Assembly (NCBI GenBank): GCA_910585625.1
Contig: CAJUFQ010000015.1
Span: 1-56,574, forward strand
From: an uncultured Lachnospiraceae bacterium
GTDB taxonomy: Bacteria; Bacillota; Clostridia; Lachnospirales; Lachnospiraceae
Direction: 5' to 3'
Length of the DNA stretch: 56,574 nucleotides
The notes below the pieces were generated by a model. It worked only from the letters and a program-made list of their open reading frames with translations, was not told the origin of the DNA and did not search any database. This document shows positions 25,987 through 35,032 of the stretch, piece by piece (positions within the stretch are counted from its first letter, which is position 1; each line of letters opens with the position of its first letter). The position numbers and the translations under genes were made by a program.

Positions 25987-26772
25987 TCAGCCCACCTTTA
26001 CATAACTGTTCTCATGCTTATAAATGCAATTAACTCCGATAACTGACAATATGATTCCCATGACAAACCAGAATGCAAGCAAACGAAGGTCCGGGGTGAC
26101 AGAATATATCATGCACTTCCGCAATTCGTTCATAATAAATGCAATCGGGTTACATTTCAGTAATAAGCTGGCATATGGCTCCGGTACATTTCTGTTTGCG
26201 ATATTGTAGAACACGCCAGACAGATAAAACGCCATCCGCATCAATACATTCACCACATTAAACAAATCATCCACAAAGACGCCGAAATGCAGCAAAATCG
26301 CACTTATGCCGAACGTCATCAGGAACAATGTAAGAAACAGCGGTATCATATAAATCAGGTTATAGCTGACCGGAACCCTATAGATGACCATGATTCCCAC
26401 CACAAGCACGTAGGAAACCAGCATCTTAAAGCCGTTCACCATCATCTGCGTGTAAATCAGCACATATTTGGGCAGATACACCTTGGAGACAATAGCGCTG
26501 TTCTGGCTTACGAGCCGCACGCTCTGCTTGACCGTCTTAGAAAAGAAATCCCAGCTGGAAAGCCCGATAAAGACAAACGCAGCAAAATACTTCTCTCCCT
26601 TGCCAAACACAATGAGCGCGATAAAAGAATATACCATCATAAATAAAAGAGGATCTAATATCCACCACAGCCAGCTCAGATGCGAGTTCGCCACTTCTGA
26701 TTTCAATGTTGACTTTGCGGAGTATTTGGCAACTTCCCAATATTTTTTAGAGTCATTTATAAATCTTTTCAA
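25987..26772 (-). CDS. tagG: Teichoic-acid-type ABC exporter permease (TagG-like)
   Basis: A 261-residue ABC-2 permease with six membrane helices after a basic amphipathic N-terminus. The segment SHLSWLWWILDPLLFMMVYS is the characteristic opening of TagG/Wzm permeases, and CNPIAFIMNELRKCM near the end is the conserved reentrant region. It pairs with the ATPase encoded 1 nt downstream. I choose a TTG start at 26772, because GGAGGG lies exactly 7 nt upstream. An upstream TTG at 26787 overlaps that site and has none of its own. A strong promoter at 26843-26871 lies ahead, so tagG-tagH is an independent unit. Confidence 0.87.
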   Translation of the reverse strand: MKRFINDSKKYWEVAKYSAKSTLKSEVANSHLSWLWWILDPLLFMMVYSFIALIVFGKGEKYFAAFVFIGLSSWDFFSKTVKQSVRLVSQNSAIVSKVYLPKYVLIYTQMMVNGFKMLVSYVLVVGIMVIYRVPVSYNLIYMIPLFLTLFLMTFGISAILLHFGVFVDDLFNVVNVLMRMAFYLSGVFYNIANRNVPEPYASLLLKCNPIAFIMNELRKCMIYSVTPDLRLLAFWFVMGIILSVIGVNCIYKHENSYVKVG

Positions 26773-26842
26773 AGATATTCCCTCCAAACTCGCTAACTAA
26801 TCCGTAATTTACACACTTGGCTCCGACAGTAATCCTGGGCAC

Positions 26843-26871
26843 ATTCTAACATATCAGCCCTTGTTCGTCAA
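26843..26871 (-). promoter_or_regulatory. SigmaA-type promoter for tagG-tagH
   Basis: On the minus strand, TTGACG (26871-26866), a 17-nt spacer and TAGAAT (26848-26843). Transcription should start near 26836, leaving a leader of about 64 nt to the TTG start at 26772. The -10 context (TGTTAGAAT) matches that of the 24.8-kb promoter. Confidence 0.78.
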
Positions 26872-26888
26872 ATCCCGACACCGCAGAA

Positions 26889-27635
26889 TCAGCTGTATTT
26901 CCTGATTCCGTTCACTGCGTACTGCAGGAAATAGTAACAGGAGCGCAGGAACCCAAATCCCAAATAACGGTAGACCCCAAACTGCATTCTTGCCGATTTC
27001 AGCTTATTCCTGGACTTCCCGCCCTCACTCATGCGGCTTTTGAGCATCGGCTCGTTGATACCGCAGGCCTTCCCATACTTCTTAAGGACCTGCAGCCATA
27101 AGATGTAATCCTCATGCAGCTCATCGTGGCACATATAGAATTCCCTCGCCACCCGCGTTTCCATGACGACAGAGGAGCAGGGGATGCTGTTCGTGCGCAG
27201 CAGCATGGGATATGTGATTTCCTCTTTCACCCCGATAATCTTGCCCTGAGGGTTCCCATCCATATCCATCAGCTCCCGCGCTGTACAGCAGAGTACCGTC
27301 CCGCTCTCCTTGAGCCTGCTGCACTGGGCTTTCAGTTTCCCCGCAGCCCACCAGTCGTCCGCGTCAAGAAATGCAATATAGCTCCCTGCCGCGTGCCGGA
27401 TTCCGGTGTTGCGGCTCTCAGCAACTCCCAGGTTCCGGGAGTTGCGTATCAGGACCACCCTGCTCCCATCCGCGTACCTCCCGGCAATCTCCGCCGTGCG
27501 GTCCGCCGAGCAGTCGTCAATGACAAAAAGCTCCAGCGGCACATCCTGGCACAAGACTGACTCAATCGCTTTGGCAATATATTTTTCTGCATTGTATGCC
27601 GGCATGATGACCGACACAGATACCCGTCTCTCCAT
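26889..27635 (-). CDS. Glycosyltransferase family 2
   Basis: A 248-residue GT-A enzyme. VSVSVIMPAYNAEKYIAKAI (5-24) is the family's opening, followed by FVIDDCSADRT and IAFLDADDWW (metal-binding D-x-D region near 92-101). GGAG lies ahead of the ATG. It is last in the long rmlA-to-here unit, 14 bp after the polytopic phosphoglycosyl transferase gene, so it probably adds the second or third sugar on that lipid carrier. The C-terminal half (CHDELHEDYILWLQVLKKYG) is like that of small capsule GT2 proteins. Donor is unknown; the locus makes dTDP-rhamnose. Confidence 0.87.
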   Translation of the reverse strand: MERRVSVSVIMPAYNAEKYIAKAIESVLCQDVPLELFVIDDCSADRTAEIAGRYADGSRVVLIRNSRNLGVAESRNTGIRHAAGSYIAFLDADDWWAAGKLKAQCSRLKESGTVLCCTARELMDMDGNPQGKIIGVKEEITYPMLLRTNSIPCSSVVMETRVAREFYMCHDELHEDYILWLQVLKKYGKACGINEPMLKSRMSEGGKSRNKLKSARMQFGVYRYLGFGFLRSCYYFLQYAVNGIRKYS

Positions 27636-27649
27636 ATAGTCTCCTGCTA

Positions 27650-29011
27650 TTACTTCTTTACTGCGGTCACCTGGCTTTTATCAATTCCCTCCGTGTTCTC
27701 TTTCTGAAAAATAATCTTGAAGGTCATCAGCATCAGCTTAATGTCCTGCCAATAGGAATAGTTCTCGATATAGGTAAGATCCAGCTTCAGCTTGTCATAA
27801 GGCGTGGTATTATATTTGCCAAACACCTGGGCATACCCGGTCAGCCCTGCCTTGACTTTCAGGCGGAAACTGAATTCTGGTATCATCTGTTCATATTGGC
27901 TGGCAATCACTTCCCGCTCGGGACGAGGGCCGACAAAAGACATTTCCCCTTTAAGGATATTGAAGATCTGGGGCAGCTCGTCAAAATGAATCCTGCGGAT
28001 GAACCTTCCCACCGGGGTAATCCTGTCATCACCTTTTCTGGCGAGCTGGGCGCCGTTCTTCTCAGAATCCATGCGCATGCTGCGGAACTTGATGATTTTA
28101 AATATTTCCCCATCCCGCGTCAGCCGTTCCTGGGTATAAAACACCGGGCCACGGTCATAAATCTTAATCCCTGCCGCAATCAGGATAAGGACAGGGGAAG
28201 AGATAATGATGGCCGCCAAAGACAGCACGATGTCAGTCGCCCGCTTCACGAAACGCTGTTCAATCGTAAGCCCCTGGTTACGAGACAGCATCAACGGCGA
28301 ATCAAACAGATGGATGCGCTCTGTCCCCATAAGGATGATGTCGGAAATCTTCGGCGTGATATAAGTCCTCTTATTCTGGTCAAAACAAAATTTCAGGATA
28401 GGATTACGCATCTTAGTAGGCAGATCGCAGAGTACCACGGCGTCATAATCCATAATCTTTTCGTATAAAGGCTTGTAGCCAAGATACACGCTGGCTGTGG
28501 CACAGACATTGTACTTGTCCCTGCGGGAATTGATTTTCTTAATCAGGTCTTTCGGGGAATGCTCCCCATAAATAACAATCATCCTCCTGGGGGGATACAG
28601 CCTTGTGTAAATAAAGCGTACCACATAGACGCCTGGCAGGATAACGATAAGCTCCGCGCCGGCCAATGCCGCCATCGGGTGAATCGGCATGTAATCATTA
28701 GCAATCATGCAGACCTGGACATATCCGACAAAATTGGCGCAGAGTATGGCAAGAATCTGGGACAGGCAAATATCCGTGATGCGTAAGTATCCTATGCGGT
28801 AGCCGCCATATGTCCTGGTAAAAAAATACATGAACAACGCGTACATGCCAATGACCGCCCAGTTTCCCCTATTCCAGAAACGGTTTGCCTTCTCCAGCAT
28901 CGGTGTATAGACCAGATACCAAGTATAGCTAAACATGGCGGCCTCAATCAGCAGCATGATGCTGTTTGCAAACAAATTCAACAAATGCTTGTATTGTTCT
29001 CTTCTTCTCAT
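27650..29011 (-). CDS. Polytopic phosphoglycosyl transferase (WbaP/CpsE-like undecaprenyl-phosphate sugar phosphotransferase)
   Basis: A 453-residue exopolysaccharide-type polyprenyl glycosylphosphotransferase. It has four N-terminal helices (about 10-135), a Rossmann-like middle domain (about 140-240) and a catalytic C-terminal domain. Visible are KFRSMRM (308-314), HFDELPQIFNILKGEMSFVG with D344/E345, and PRPE. It should start glycan synthesis by moving hexose- or HexNAc-1-phosphate onto undecaprenyl phosphate. This is the second initiating enzyme in the window, beside the small PglC-like one at 5157-5774, so at least two lipid-linked glycans are likely. It starts 4 bp after the stop of the methyltransferase/kinase fusion gene. 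Confidence 0.9.
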   Translation of the reverse strand: MRRREQYKHLLNLFANSIMLLIEAAMFSYTWYLVYTPMLEKANRFWNRGNWAVIGMYALFMYFFTRTYGGYRIGYLRITDICLSQILAILCANFVGYVQVCMIANDYMPIHPMAALAGAELIVILPGVYVVRFIYTRLYPPRRMIVIYGEHSPKDLIKKINSRRDKYNVCATASVYLGYKPLYEKIMDYDAVVLCDLPTKMRNPILKFCFDQNKRTYITPKISDIILMGTERIHLFDSPLMLSRNQGLTIEQRFVKRATDIVLSLAAIIISSPVLILIAAGIKIYDRGPVFYTQERLTRDGEIFKIIKFRSMRMDSEKNGAQLARKGDDRITPVGRFIRRIHFDELPQIFNILKGEMSFVGPRPEREVIASQYEQMIPEFSFRLKVKAGLTGYAQVFGKYNTTPYDKLKLDLTYIENYSYWQDIKLMLMTFKIIFQKENTEGIDKSQVTAVKK

Positions 29012-29015
29012 ATCT

Positions 29016-31187
29016 TTATCCTTTAATCAGCCTGCGGACTTTCCTCTTATTCCGCCCTTTCGTACCCTTCTCGCCAAGCAGCAGATCCACAGTCTCTTCC
29101 TCAAGGAGGTTAATCCGATAGGAAACCTCCATCCTGCGGCTCTGTGCCGGCATTTCCTTTATTATAATCTTTGGATCGGAATTGTCAAATAGATATCCGC
29201 CCTCCCCGGCTCTGTAACCGTTTGTCTCATAGCAGACGGGCATAAGTTCCTCTCCCCTCTTCCCGACCCAGGTAAGGCGCAATCCTTTGAGAAAGCAGGC
29301 GTTCAGGGCCGGATCGACCGTCACCCCCACCGCCTCGTTGGGGATTACGACCGTGTAATGCACCTTGCTGCCGCTTCCGGTCTCGATAAAGTAGGAATCT
29401 GCTTCCGAAAACCCCTGCCCATAGTCCAGGTAAACCTGAGCCCGCCTGCGGTCTTGCTGCGCCAGCAACTCTCCGATAGGAAGCGCCTGTTTGCCCATCT
29501 CATGGTAAAGGCTTCCGGGGGAAATGCTCTGTCCCGAGACATATTCCTGGAACTTCTGCTCCATCTTCAGGCAGATTTCCTTCTGCTCACCAGTTATGCC
29601 GAACTCCCCATAAAAGTCAAACTGCTTCGCAAATTGCGCACGGACAGGAGCAGTTTCCAGGTAATAGTGCAGCGCGCGGAACAGGAGGAACTTCACAGGC
29701 ACTGGGAAGAAAAACGTCCACTCGTAGTCCAATACATGGACGCGTCCGTCTGCCGTCTCTAGGAGGTTGGAAAAAATCAAATCCACATCTGCCACCGGGA
29801 ATGACGGTTCTCCCTGCGGAAAACCGCCCTCCCCGAATACCCGCCTGAATTCCTCTGTCATTTGAAACACCTGCGTTTGCGCGCTTCCCAAAATCCTGGC
29901 TGCCGCTGCCCGCAGCACGTTTGCCGCTTCTATCAGCCGGCCCTGCGCCAGCAGTCTGTCCAGCTGCTCCTCCACAGTCACGCCTTTTAAATATTCAAAT
30001 TCTACGCGCCCTTCCCTGGACAGGCATCGGTTCACCAAAAGCTGCCCTCTCTCCTGAAAAAGAGCGGCAAGGCGTTCCTCTGCCTTAGCAATATGCGCAA
30101 TATGCGCCTGCCCTTCGGGATACTCCGCCTTCTTATACAGAATATTCTTCCCCCCGATGCCGCGGACAATCCGGGTCTGGATAGAAAATTCCTTGCTCCG
30201 GCCGTTGGAATATTTTGTATAAAGGACTTGTTCCGTCTGCATCTGCCCATCCGCAGCGGGCCCGTCTGCACTGTTTTTCGTGATTTCCACGAAAAAAGAG
30301 TTGGCATAGAGCGGGAACAGGCCGGCCTTTAAAATCTGGTCATAGACCTTCCCTTCATCCATCAGCACCAGGCGGTCCCTGTCAAAATTGCAGATGTTGT
30401 GATTCAGCTCCCCTGCCCGCGGAAGGCATTCATCAGAATACACTGCCACCGGGAATTTGTAATCCGGGTATGGGTAATAGAATTTGTAATCAGAATAACC
30501 GCATTCTTCTATGATTTTCTCCAGCTCGGGCTTTGTGAATGTGCGCACGCCCTCTGTGTGCGGATAGCCTTCCAGCCCTTCAAAATATGTGCCGACATGA
30601 TCTTCCCGGCAGCCTGCCCAGTATTTGAGCCCGAATTTATTTTCAATAGCCAGCAGAAGCCTGCCGCCGGGACGGATATGCCGCATGACAGCCGTAAGGA
30701 AGCCATGGTAAGGCTTGTCCCCGCCGATATAACCCCGGCCATACTCAAACACTCCGATTAAAGTAGCATAGTCAAAGTCGCTGTCCAGGCTTTTTTCCAC
30801 ATCCTGGAAATTGCCCAGACAAATTGTGATGTTATCGCTGCCTTTGTGCCGCTCAGCATTAATCATGCTTCGCTTTTTCGACAAGTCTATGCAAGTCACA
30901 GAGCCGGCCTGCGACGACACAGCCCCGGTAACGGCGCCGCAGCCAGACCCAACCTCCAGCACCTTCGCCCCCGGTGTGAAGGAATACCAGCTTAGGATAT
31001 TCTCACGCTCGTGGGCAAGATGATACATGACTGCCCAATCCTTCTCCCGGGCAATCACCTGCGGGTAATCCGCCTGGCCGCAGCGTTTCACCAGATTCAG
31101 GATATGATCCTCCACTGCCCCGTCACTGTATAGGTCTTCCCCCGGATAATAAGTGTCGTCGAGGATGACGTTTCCGATTTGCTCCAT
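29016..31187 (-). CDS. Methyltransferase - kinase-like fusion (WbdD-type architecture)
   Basis: A 723-residue protein. Residues about 50-240 are a class I SAM methyltransferase (VLEVGSGCGAVTG, motif I at 76-88; RPGGRLLLAIENKFG). Residues about 265-540 show an aminoglycoside-phosphotransferase/protein-kinase-like pattern. DVDLIFSNLL resembles the catalytic HGDLxxxN loop (Asp469, Asn474; the His is replaced), and VLDYEWTF resembles the metal-binding D-x-E/W segment (Asp487). The last 180 residues are unassigned. The ATG at 31187 follows GGAGG; an ATG at 31199 precedes that site. It neighbours the Wzt/Wzm-like exporter genes and a two-module GT2. In E. coli O8/O9 systems, WbdD methyltransferase/kinase proteins cap the polymer for Wzm/Wzt export. 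The parallel is inference. Confidence 0.72.
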   Translation of the reverse strand: MEQIGNVILDDTYYPGEDLYSDGAVEDHILNLVKRCGQADYPQVIAREKDWAVMYHLAHERENILSWYSFTPGAKVLEVGSGCGAVTGAVSSQAGSVTCIDLSKKRSMINAERHKGSDNITICLGNFQDVEKSLDSDFDYATLIGVFEYGRGYIGGDKPYHGFLTAVMRHIRPGGRLLLAIENKFGLKYWAGCREDHVGTYFEGLEGYPHTEGVRTFTKPELEKIIEECGYSDYKFYYPYPDYKFPVAVYSDECLPRAGELNHNICNFDRDRLVLMDEGKVYDQILKAGLFPLYANSFFVEITKNSADGPAADGQMQTEQVLYTKYSNGRSKEFSIQTRIVRGIGGKNILYKKAEYPEGQAHIAHIAKAEERLAALFQERGQLLVNRCLSREGRVEFEYLKGVTVEEQLDRLLAQGRLIEAANVLRAAAARILGSAQTQVFQMTEEFRRVFGEGGFPQGEPSFPVADVDLIFSNLLETADGRVHVLDYEWTFFFPVPVKFLLFRALHYYLETAPVRAQFAKQFDFYGEFGITGEQKEICLKMEQKFQEYVSGQSISPGSLYHEMGKQALPIGELLAQQDRRRAQVYLDYGQGFSEADSYFIETGSGSKVHYTVVIPNEAVGVTVDPALNACFLKGLRLTWVGKRGEELMPVCYETNGYRAGEGGYLFDNSDPKIIIKEMPAQSRRMEVSYRINLLEEETVDLLLGEKGTKGRNKRKVRRLIKG

Positions 31188-31230
31188 ATTTGCCTCCATT
31201 CTGTGCAGTTTCCGTCACAAATGAGCGGTT

Positions 31231-33666
31231 TTAAACTTGCTTTAGTGAAAAATCCGCCTTGGACAGTGTAAGGTTGGGATTATAGTAAGGATCCCCGGCG
31301 TCCAAGGATTCTTTCCATTTGGTCACGAAGTATTTCATTTCCTTATAATATCGCTCCTGCTTTTGCGGAGAATCCTCCAGCCCGCGGGACTTTGATTCAT
31401 AGTGGTAAAGCTGTGCGTCAGGGTTATAAACCACCAGTTTGCCCAGCTGCCGAACTTTCATGCAATAGTCAATGTCATTGAAGGCCACGACCAGCTCTTC
31501 CGTAAGCCCCCCAACAGCTTCATAGACAGACTTTTTCGTCATCATGCAGGCCGCCGTAACGGCGCTGTAGTCCTGAGCGCAGATTATCCTGGAAAAATAG
31601 CCGTTCGCATTATGATCGAATCCAATAAAAGTATGGCCGGCAATGCCCCCAAAGCCAAGGACTACCCCGGCATGCTGGATGCTGCCATCCTCATAATACA
31701 GCCTTGCGCCGACTGCCCCCACATCGTCCCGCATACAAGTACCCAGCAGCTGCCATAGGCAGTCTGGATGAATGATTTCTGTATCATTGTTCAGAAGAAG
31801 CAGATATTCCCCCTTAGCATACCTGGCCCCGAAATTATTGATTGCCGAAAAATTAAACCCGCCTTCCCAAAACACCACATGGGCTTTCTCATTTTCAGCT
31901 TCCAGCTTCTTATAATATGCAAATGTTTCCGGAAGCTCGCTGTTATTTTCTATGATGATATATTCATAATTGCGGTAACCTGATTTCTGCTCTATGGACT
32001 GGATGCATTTGTCCAAATCCTCGGTATGATCCTTGTTGGGGATGAGGATAGAAACCAGAGGCTGCTCTTCCCACTGCCAGATTGTGCGGTAAAGGCCCGG
32101 ATATTCGCCCATCTCCACCTTTGCCGGCAGCATCCTCCTGTCATAATGGGCCTGGATGGCGCGCATCCCTGCCTCAAAGGCATAACGTTTGCTTTCTGGG
32201 TTCTCTGCCGTGGAGTTCTCGTGTGCGCGCCAATGGTACAGTACCTTAGGGATATGGGCAATCTTATCCGTATGTTCCGTACAGCGCAGCACGAAATCAT
32301 AGTCCTGGGCTCCGTCAAACGCTCCGTCCAGCAGCCCCGCTTTCTCTGCCAAAGAGCGTTTCACGACTACCAGATGGCAGAAATAATTCATACTGCACAA
32401 AAGATCCGGGTTGTAATCGGACTTGAAATGAGGCTCAAAATACCGTTTACCGTTCATGGATACTTTGTCCTCGTCAGAATAAATCAGTTCCGTATCCGGC
32501 TGTTCCCGCAATGCTTGGGCACATTCATACAAGGCGTCCTCCGTTAGCAGGTCATCATGATCCGCAAATACAATAAACTCCCCGGTGGACTTTCGGATAG
32601 CGGCGTTCGTATTATCAGAAATCTGCAGCGGGCCAGGATGCCGTACCAGCTTCACACGCTTTTCCCGCCGTTTCAATTTACTCAGGTAATCTTCCAGAGG
32701 CGATGGGGAACCGCTTCCGTCCGACAGGCACAGCTCCCACTTGCCGTAGGTTTGCGACTGCACAGATTCCACAAGCTGCTCAAGATATTTTACCGGCGTC
32801 TTGTACAACGGCACTACAATAGAAAACAAAGGCATGCCTTCCCACTGCTCATGACGCTGCCGCTTTAACTCATCTTCCGTAGGCATCACAGCACGGCGGT
32901 ATTTCTCATAATCCCCCTGAGGCGCCGACTTCTGCAACACTACCTGCATGGTGCGCGTACAGAATTCCTTAAAGCCATGGCGGTTCAGGAAACGCATCCC
33001 TTTGCCAAGGTAGCTGTTGCCCATGACGTTCTCAAACAGGAACGTACTCACCACCGGAATCTCTGCCCTGCTCCGGCGTCCCCTGCCTGCAAATTCCAGG
33101 CATACGCGGGAAAGGCCATGATGGACCAGCTTAACCTCAAATCCTGCATTGGGGAGTTCATCGGCCTCACGGTAGACTTGGGCCACATCCCTGCGTTCAT
33201 GCCAGGATACTTCACAAGCCAGCTTCTTTCCGCCTGTGCCATACGCCCTGACCGTAAGCGGGGACTTGCCGGCCGCCCATCCTTTAATGTAACACTGCCC
33301 TTTTTCCAGCACCGTCTGCTCCACAAACAAATCGATTTCTTTCTGCCGCCTGCACAGCCGCCGGGCATTCCACCGATGGGCCGGATGCCCGCCCGCCCAC
33401 AGCACGAGTTCTTTCTGGCTCCCAAAATCCTCAGGCAGATTTACATATAAGAAATATTCTTCCTCTATGCCAAGATCGTACACCATATAACGCTGGCGTA
33501 CTTCCATGCCGTCGTACTTCTCCACTGCAACAGGCAGCTCCTTCCCATCCAGTGTAACCGCCAATGTTTCTTCTGTTCCCATCCCATGTTTCCAGCCCTG
33601 GATGACCAGCACACGATTGTCTTCTATATGGAATCTTACTCTTACAACATTAAATTTCTCCAACAT
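31231..33666 (-). CDS. Two-module family 2 glycosyltransferase with N-terminal beta-rich extension
   Basis: An 811-residue protein. Residues 1-270 are a beta-rich extension of unknown role (ENRVLV-like and IKGWAAGKSP strands suggest two Ig-like repeats). The first GT-A domain starts at PLFSIVVPLYKTPVKYLEQL (279 onward) with FADHDD near 367-372. The second starts at PLVSILIPNKDHTEDL (about 536) with LLLLNNDTEII as its metal-binding region. Two GT2 modules in one chain suggest alternate linkages in a repeating polymer, as in rhamnan or homopolymer synthases. It lies between the Wzt-like ATPase gene and the methyltransferase/kinase gene, which fits synthesis of the exported chain. GAGGAA precedes the ATG. 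Sugar specificity is unknown. Confidence 0.85.
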   Translation of the reverse strand: MLEKFNVVRVRFHIEDNRVLVIQGWKHGMGTEETLAVTLDGKELPVAVEKYDGMEVRQRYMVYDLGIEEEYFLYVNLPEDFGSQKELVLWAGGHPAHRWNARRLCRRQKEIDLFVEQTVLEKGQCYIKGWAAGKSPLTVRAYGTGGKKLACEVSWHERRDVAQVYREADELPNAGFEVKLVHHGLSRVCLEFAGRGRRSRAEIPVVSTFLFENVMGNSYLGKGMRFLNRHGFKEFCTRTMQVVLQKSAPQGDYEKYRRAVMPTEDELKRQRHEQWEGMPLFSIVVPLYKTPVKYLEQLVESVQSQTYGKWELCLSDGSGSPSPLEDYLSKLKRREKRVKLVRHPGPLQISDNTNAAIRKSTGEFIVFADHDDLLTEDALYECAQALREQPDTELIYSDEDKVSMNGKRYFEPHFKSDYNPDLLCSMNYFCHLVVVKRSLAEKAGLLDGAFDGAQDYDFVLRCTEHTDKIAHIPKVLYHWRAHENSTAENPESKRYAFEAGMRAIQAHYDRRMLPAKVEMGEYPGLYRTIWQWEEQPLVSILIPNKDHTEDLDKCIQSIEQKSGYRNYEYIIIENNSELPETFAYYKKLEAENEKAHVVFWEGGFNFSAINNFGARYAKGEYLLLLNNDTEIIHPDCLWQLLGTCMRDDVGAVGARLYYEDGSIQHAGVVLGFGGIAGHTFIGFDHNANGYFSRIICAQDYSAVTAACMMTKKSVYEAVGGLTEELVVAFNDIDYCMKVRQLGKLVVYNPDAQLYHYESKSRGLEDSPQKQERYYKEMKYFVTKWKESLDAGDPYYNPNLTLSKADFSLKQV

Positions 33667-33734
33667 ACGCTCTGTTCCTCTAAAATGAAACTGCGGGCTG
33701 CATTGCCTGGCATCCCCAGGAATGCGCCCACCCC

Positions 33735-34997
33735 CTACTCTATCTCCACAAGGGAATCCATGTCAAAATACCCTACGGTATTCTTCTCAGAAATGACCCC
33801 CAAACTACACACATCGTACAGCCTATGGTGGACTTTGAATTCCTCCTGCTCATAGCCGGTACAGCCTAAGGAGAGCAGATATTCTCCCCCTTGCAACGTC
33901 ATTTTCTGCGTGAAGCTGACTATACGGACAGCTCCCTTCTGCGCCGGATCCACCAACTGCTTCTCAACCATGGTATTGGTACCCGTCAGTTCTATCCCCA
34001 TCAGGTTTTTTAACGTAAATGCAAAAATCGGCTCTGCCACTGCTTCCTGAAACAGCACTTTCATCTTAATCGTGAAGGAAGCGCCTTTTTCAATCACATT
34101 TGACAGTTTGCCGGTCTCATCCACAATGGCAAAATCTATAATTTCTGCCTGCTTGTCCCCATACTCCAGGGTCTCAGGGTTGACGCTGATGCTGTCCCTC
34201 CATTTCTCCCCGGAAGCCTCAGGCTTCCACAGCGCAGTATTTTCCAGACGCTCTGCTTCTTTCTGCTCCACCAGAGCCATCTTATATCGATCCACAGCCT
34301 CTTTGGGCGTACCCTCCATGACCTTCCTGCCTTTATTGAGGAGGACGGCCCTGTCACAGTACTTGGTGATGCTGCTCAAGTCATGGCTGACAAAGAGGAT
34401 CGTCTTGCCCATCTCCTTAAATTCCTCAAATTTACGGTAGCACTTTGCCTGGAAGAACACGTCTCCCACAGACAATGCCTCGTCCACAATGAGAATTTCC
34501 GGCTCGATATTAATTGCCACGGCAAAGGCAAGCCGCACGAACATGCCGCTGGAATATGTCTTCACCGGCTGGCTGACAAACGCCCCGATATCCGCAAATT
34601 CCAGTATATCATCCATCTTGGCGGCAATCTCTTCCCGGGAAAACCCCATCATCGTACCCTGCAGATAGACGTTCTCAATCCCGGTATACTCCTGGTTAAA
34701 CCCTGCCCCCAGCTCCAGCAGCGCAGATATCCGCCCCTGCACAGTGACTTCCCCGCCGGATGGCCTGATTACACCGGTAATAATTTTGAGCAGCGTAGAT
34801 TTACCCGAACCATTCGTGCCGATAATCCCTATGGTCTCCCCCTTCCTGATTTCCAGGTCTATATCATGAAGCGCCGCATGTTCCCGGAAATTTTTCTTCC
34901 TGGAAAGCCCCAGCGCATCCTTAAGCCGCGCGGAAGGGGTATCATATAATTTATATATTTTACTGACCTGACTCACTCTGATTGCCGTCTGTCCCAT
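33735..34997 (-). CDS. wzt: Polysaccharide ABC exporter ATPase with C-terminal Wzt-like domain
   Basis: A 420-residue ATPase. Walker A is GTNGSGKST (60-68), signature TYSSGM (147-152) and Walker B ILIVDE (168-173). Beyond the ATPase (about 245 residues) comes a helical linker and a roughly 150-residue beta-rich domain (about 268-420). This matches the layout of Wzt proteins whose C-terminal domain binds the terminal modification of the glycan. The TagH-like ATPase in the same window lacks such a domain. The ATG at 34997 has AAAGGA just upstream; the frame stays open to 35114 inside the permease gene. It pairs with the permease at 35033-35860. That it reads a cap made by the nearby methyltransferase/kinase is inference. 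Confidence 0.85.
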   Translation of the reverse strand: MGQTAIRVSQVSKIYKLYDTPSARLKDALGLSRKKNFREHAALHDIDLEIRKGETIGIIGTNGSGKSTLLKIITGVIRPSGGEVTVQGRISALLELGAGFNQEYTGIENVYLQGTMMGFSREEIAAKMDDILEFADIGAFVSQPVKTYSSGMFVRLAFAVAINIEPEILIVDEALSVGDVFFQAKCYRKFEEFKEMGKTILFVSHDLSSITKYCDRAVLLNKGRKVMEGTPKEAVDRYKMALVEQKEAERLENTALWKPEASGEKWRDSISVNPETLEYGDKQAEIIDFAIVDETGKLSNVIEKGASFTIKMKVLFQEAVAEPIFAFTLKNLMGIELTGTNTMVEKQLVDPAQKGAVRIVSFTQKMTLQGGEYLLSLGCTGYEQEEFKVHHRLYDVCSLGVISEKNTVGYFDMDSLVEIE

Positions 34998-35032
34998 ATC
35001 GTTCCTTTCTGTATACACGCCCTCATCTTGCT

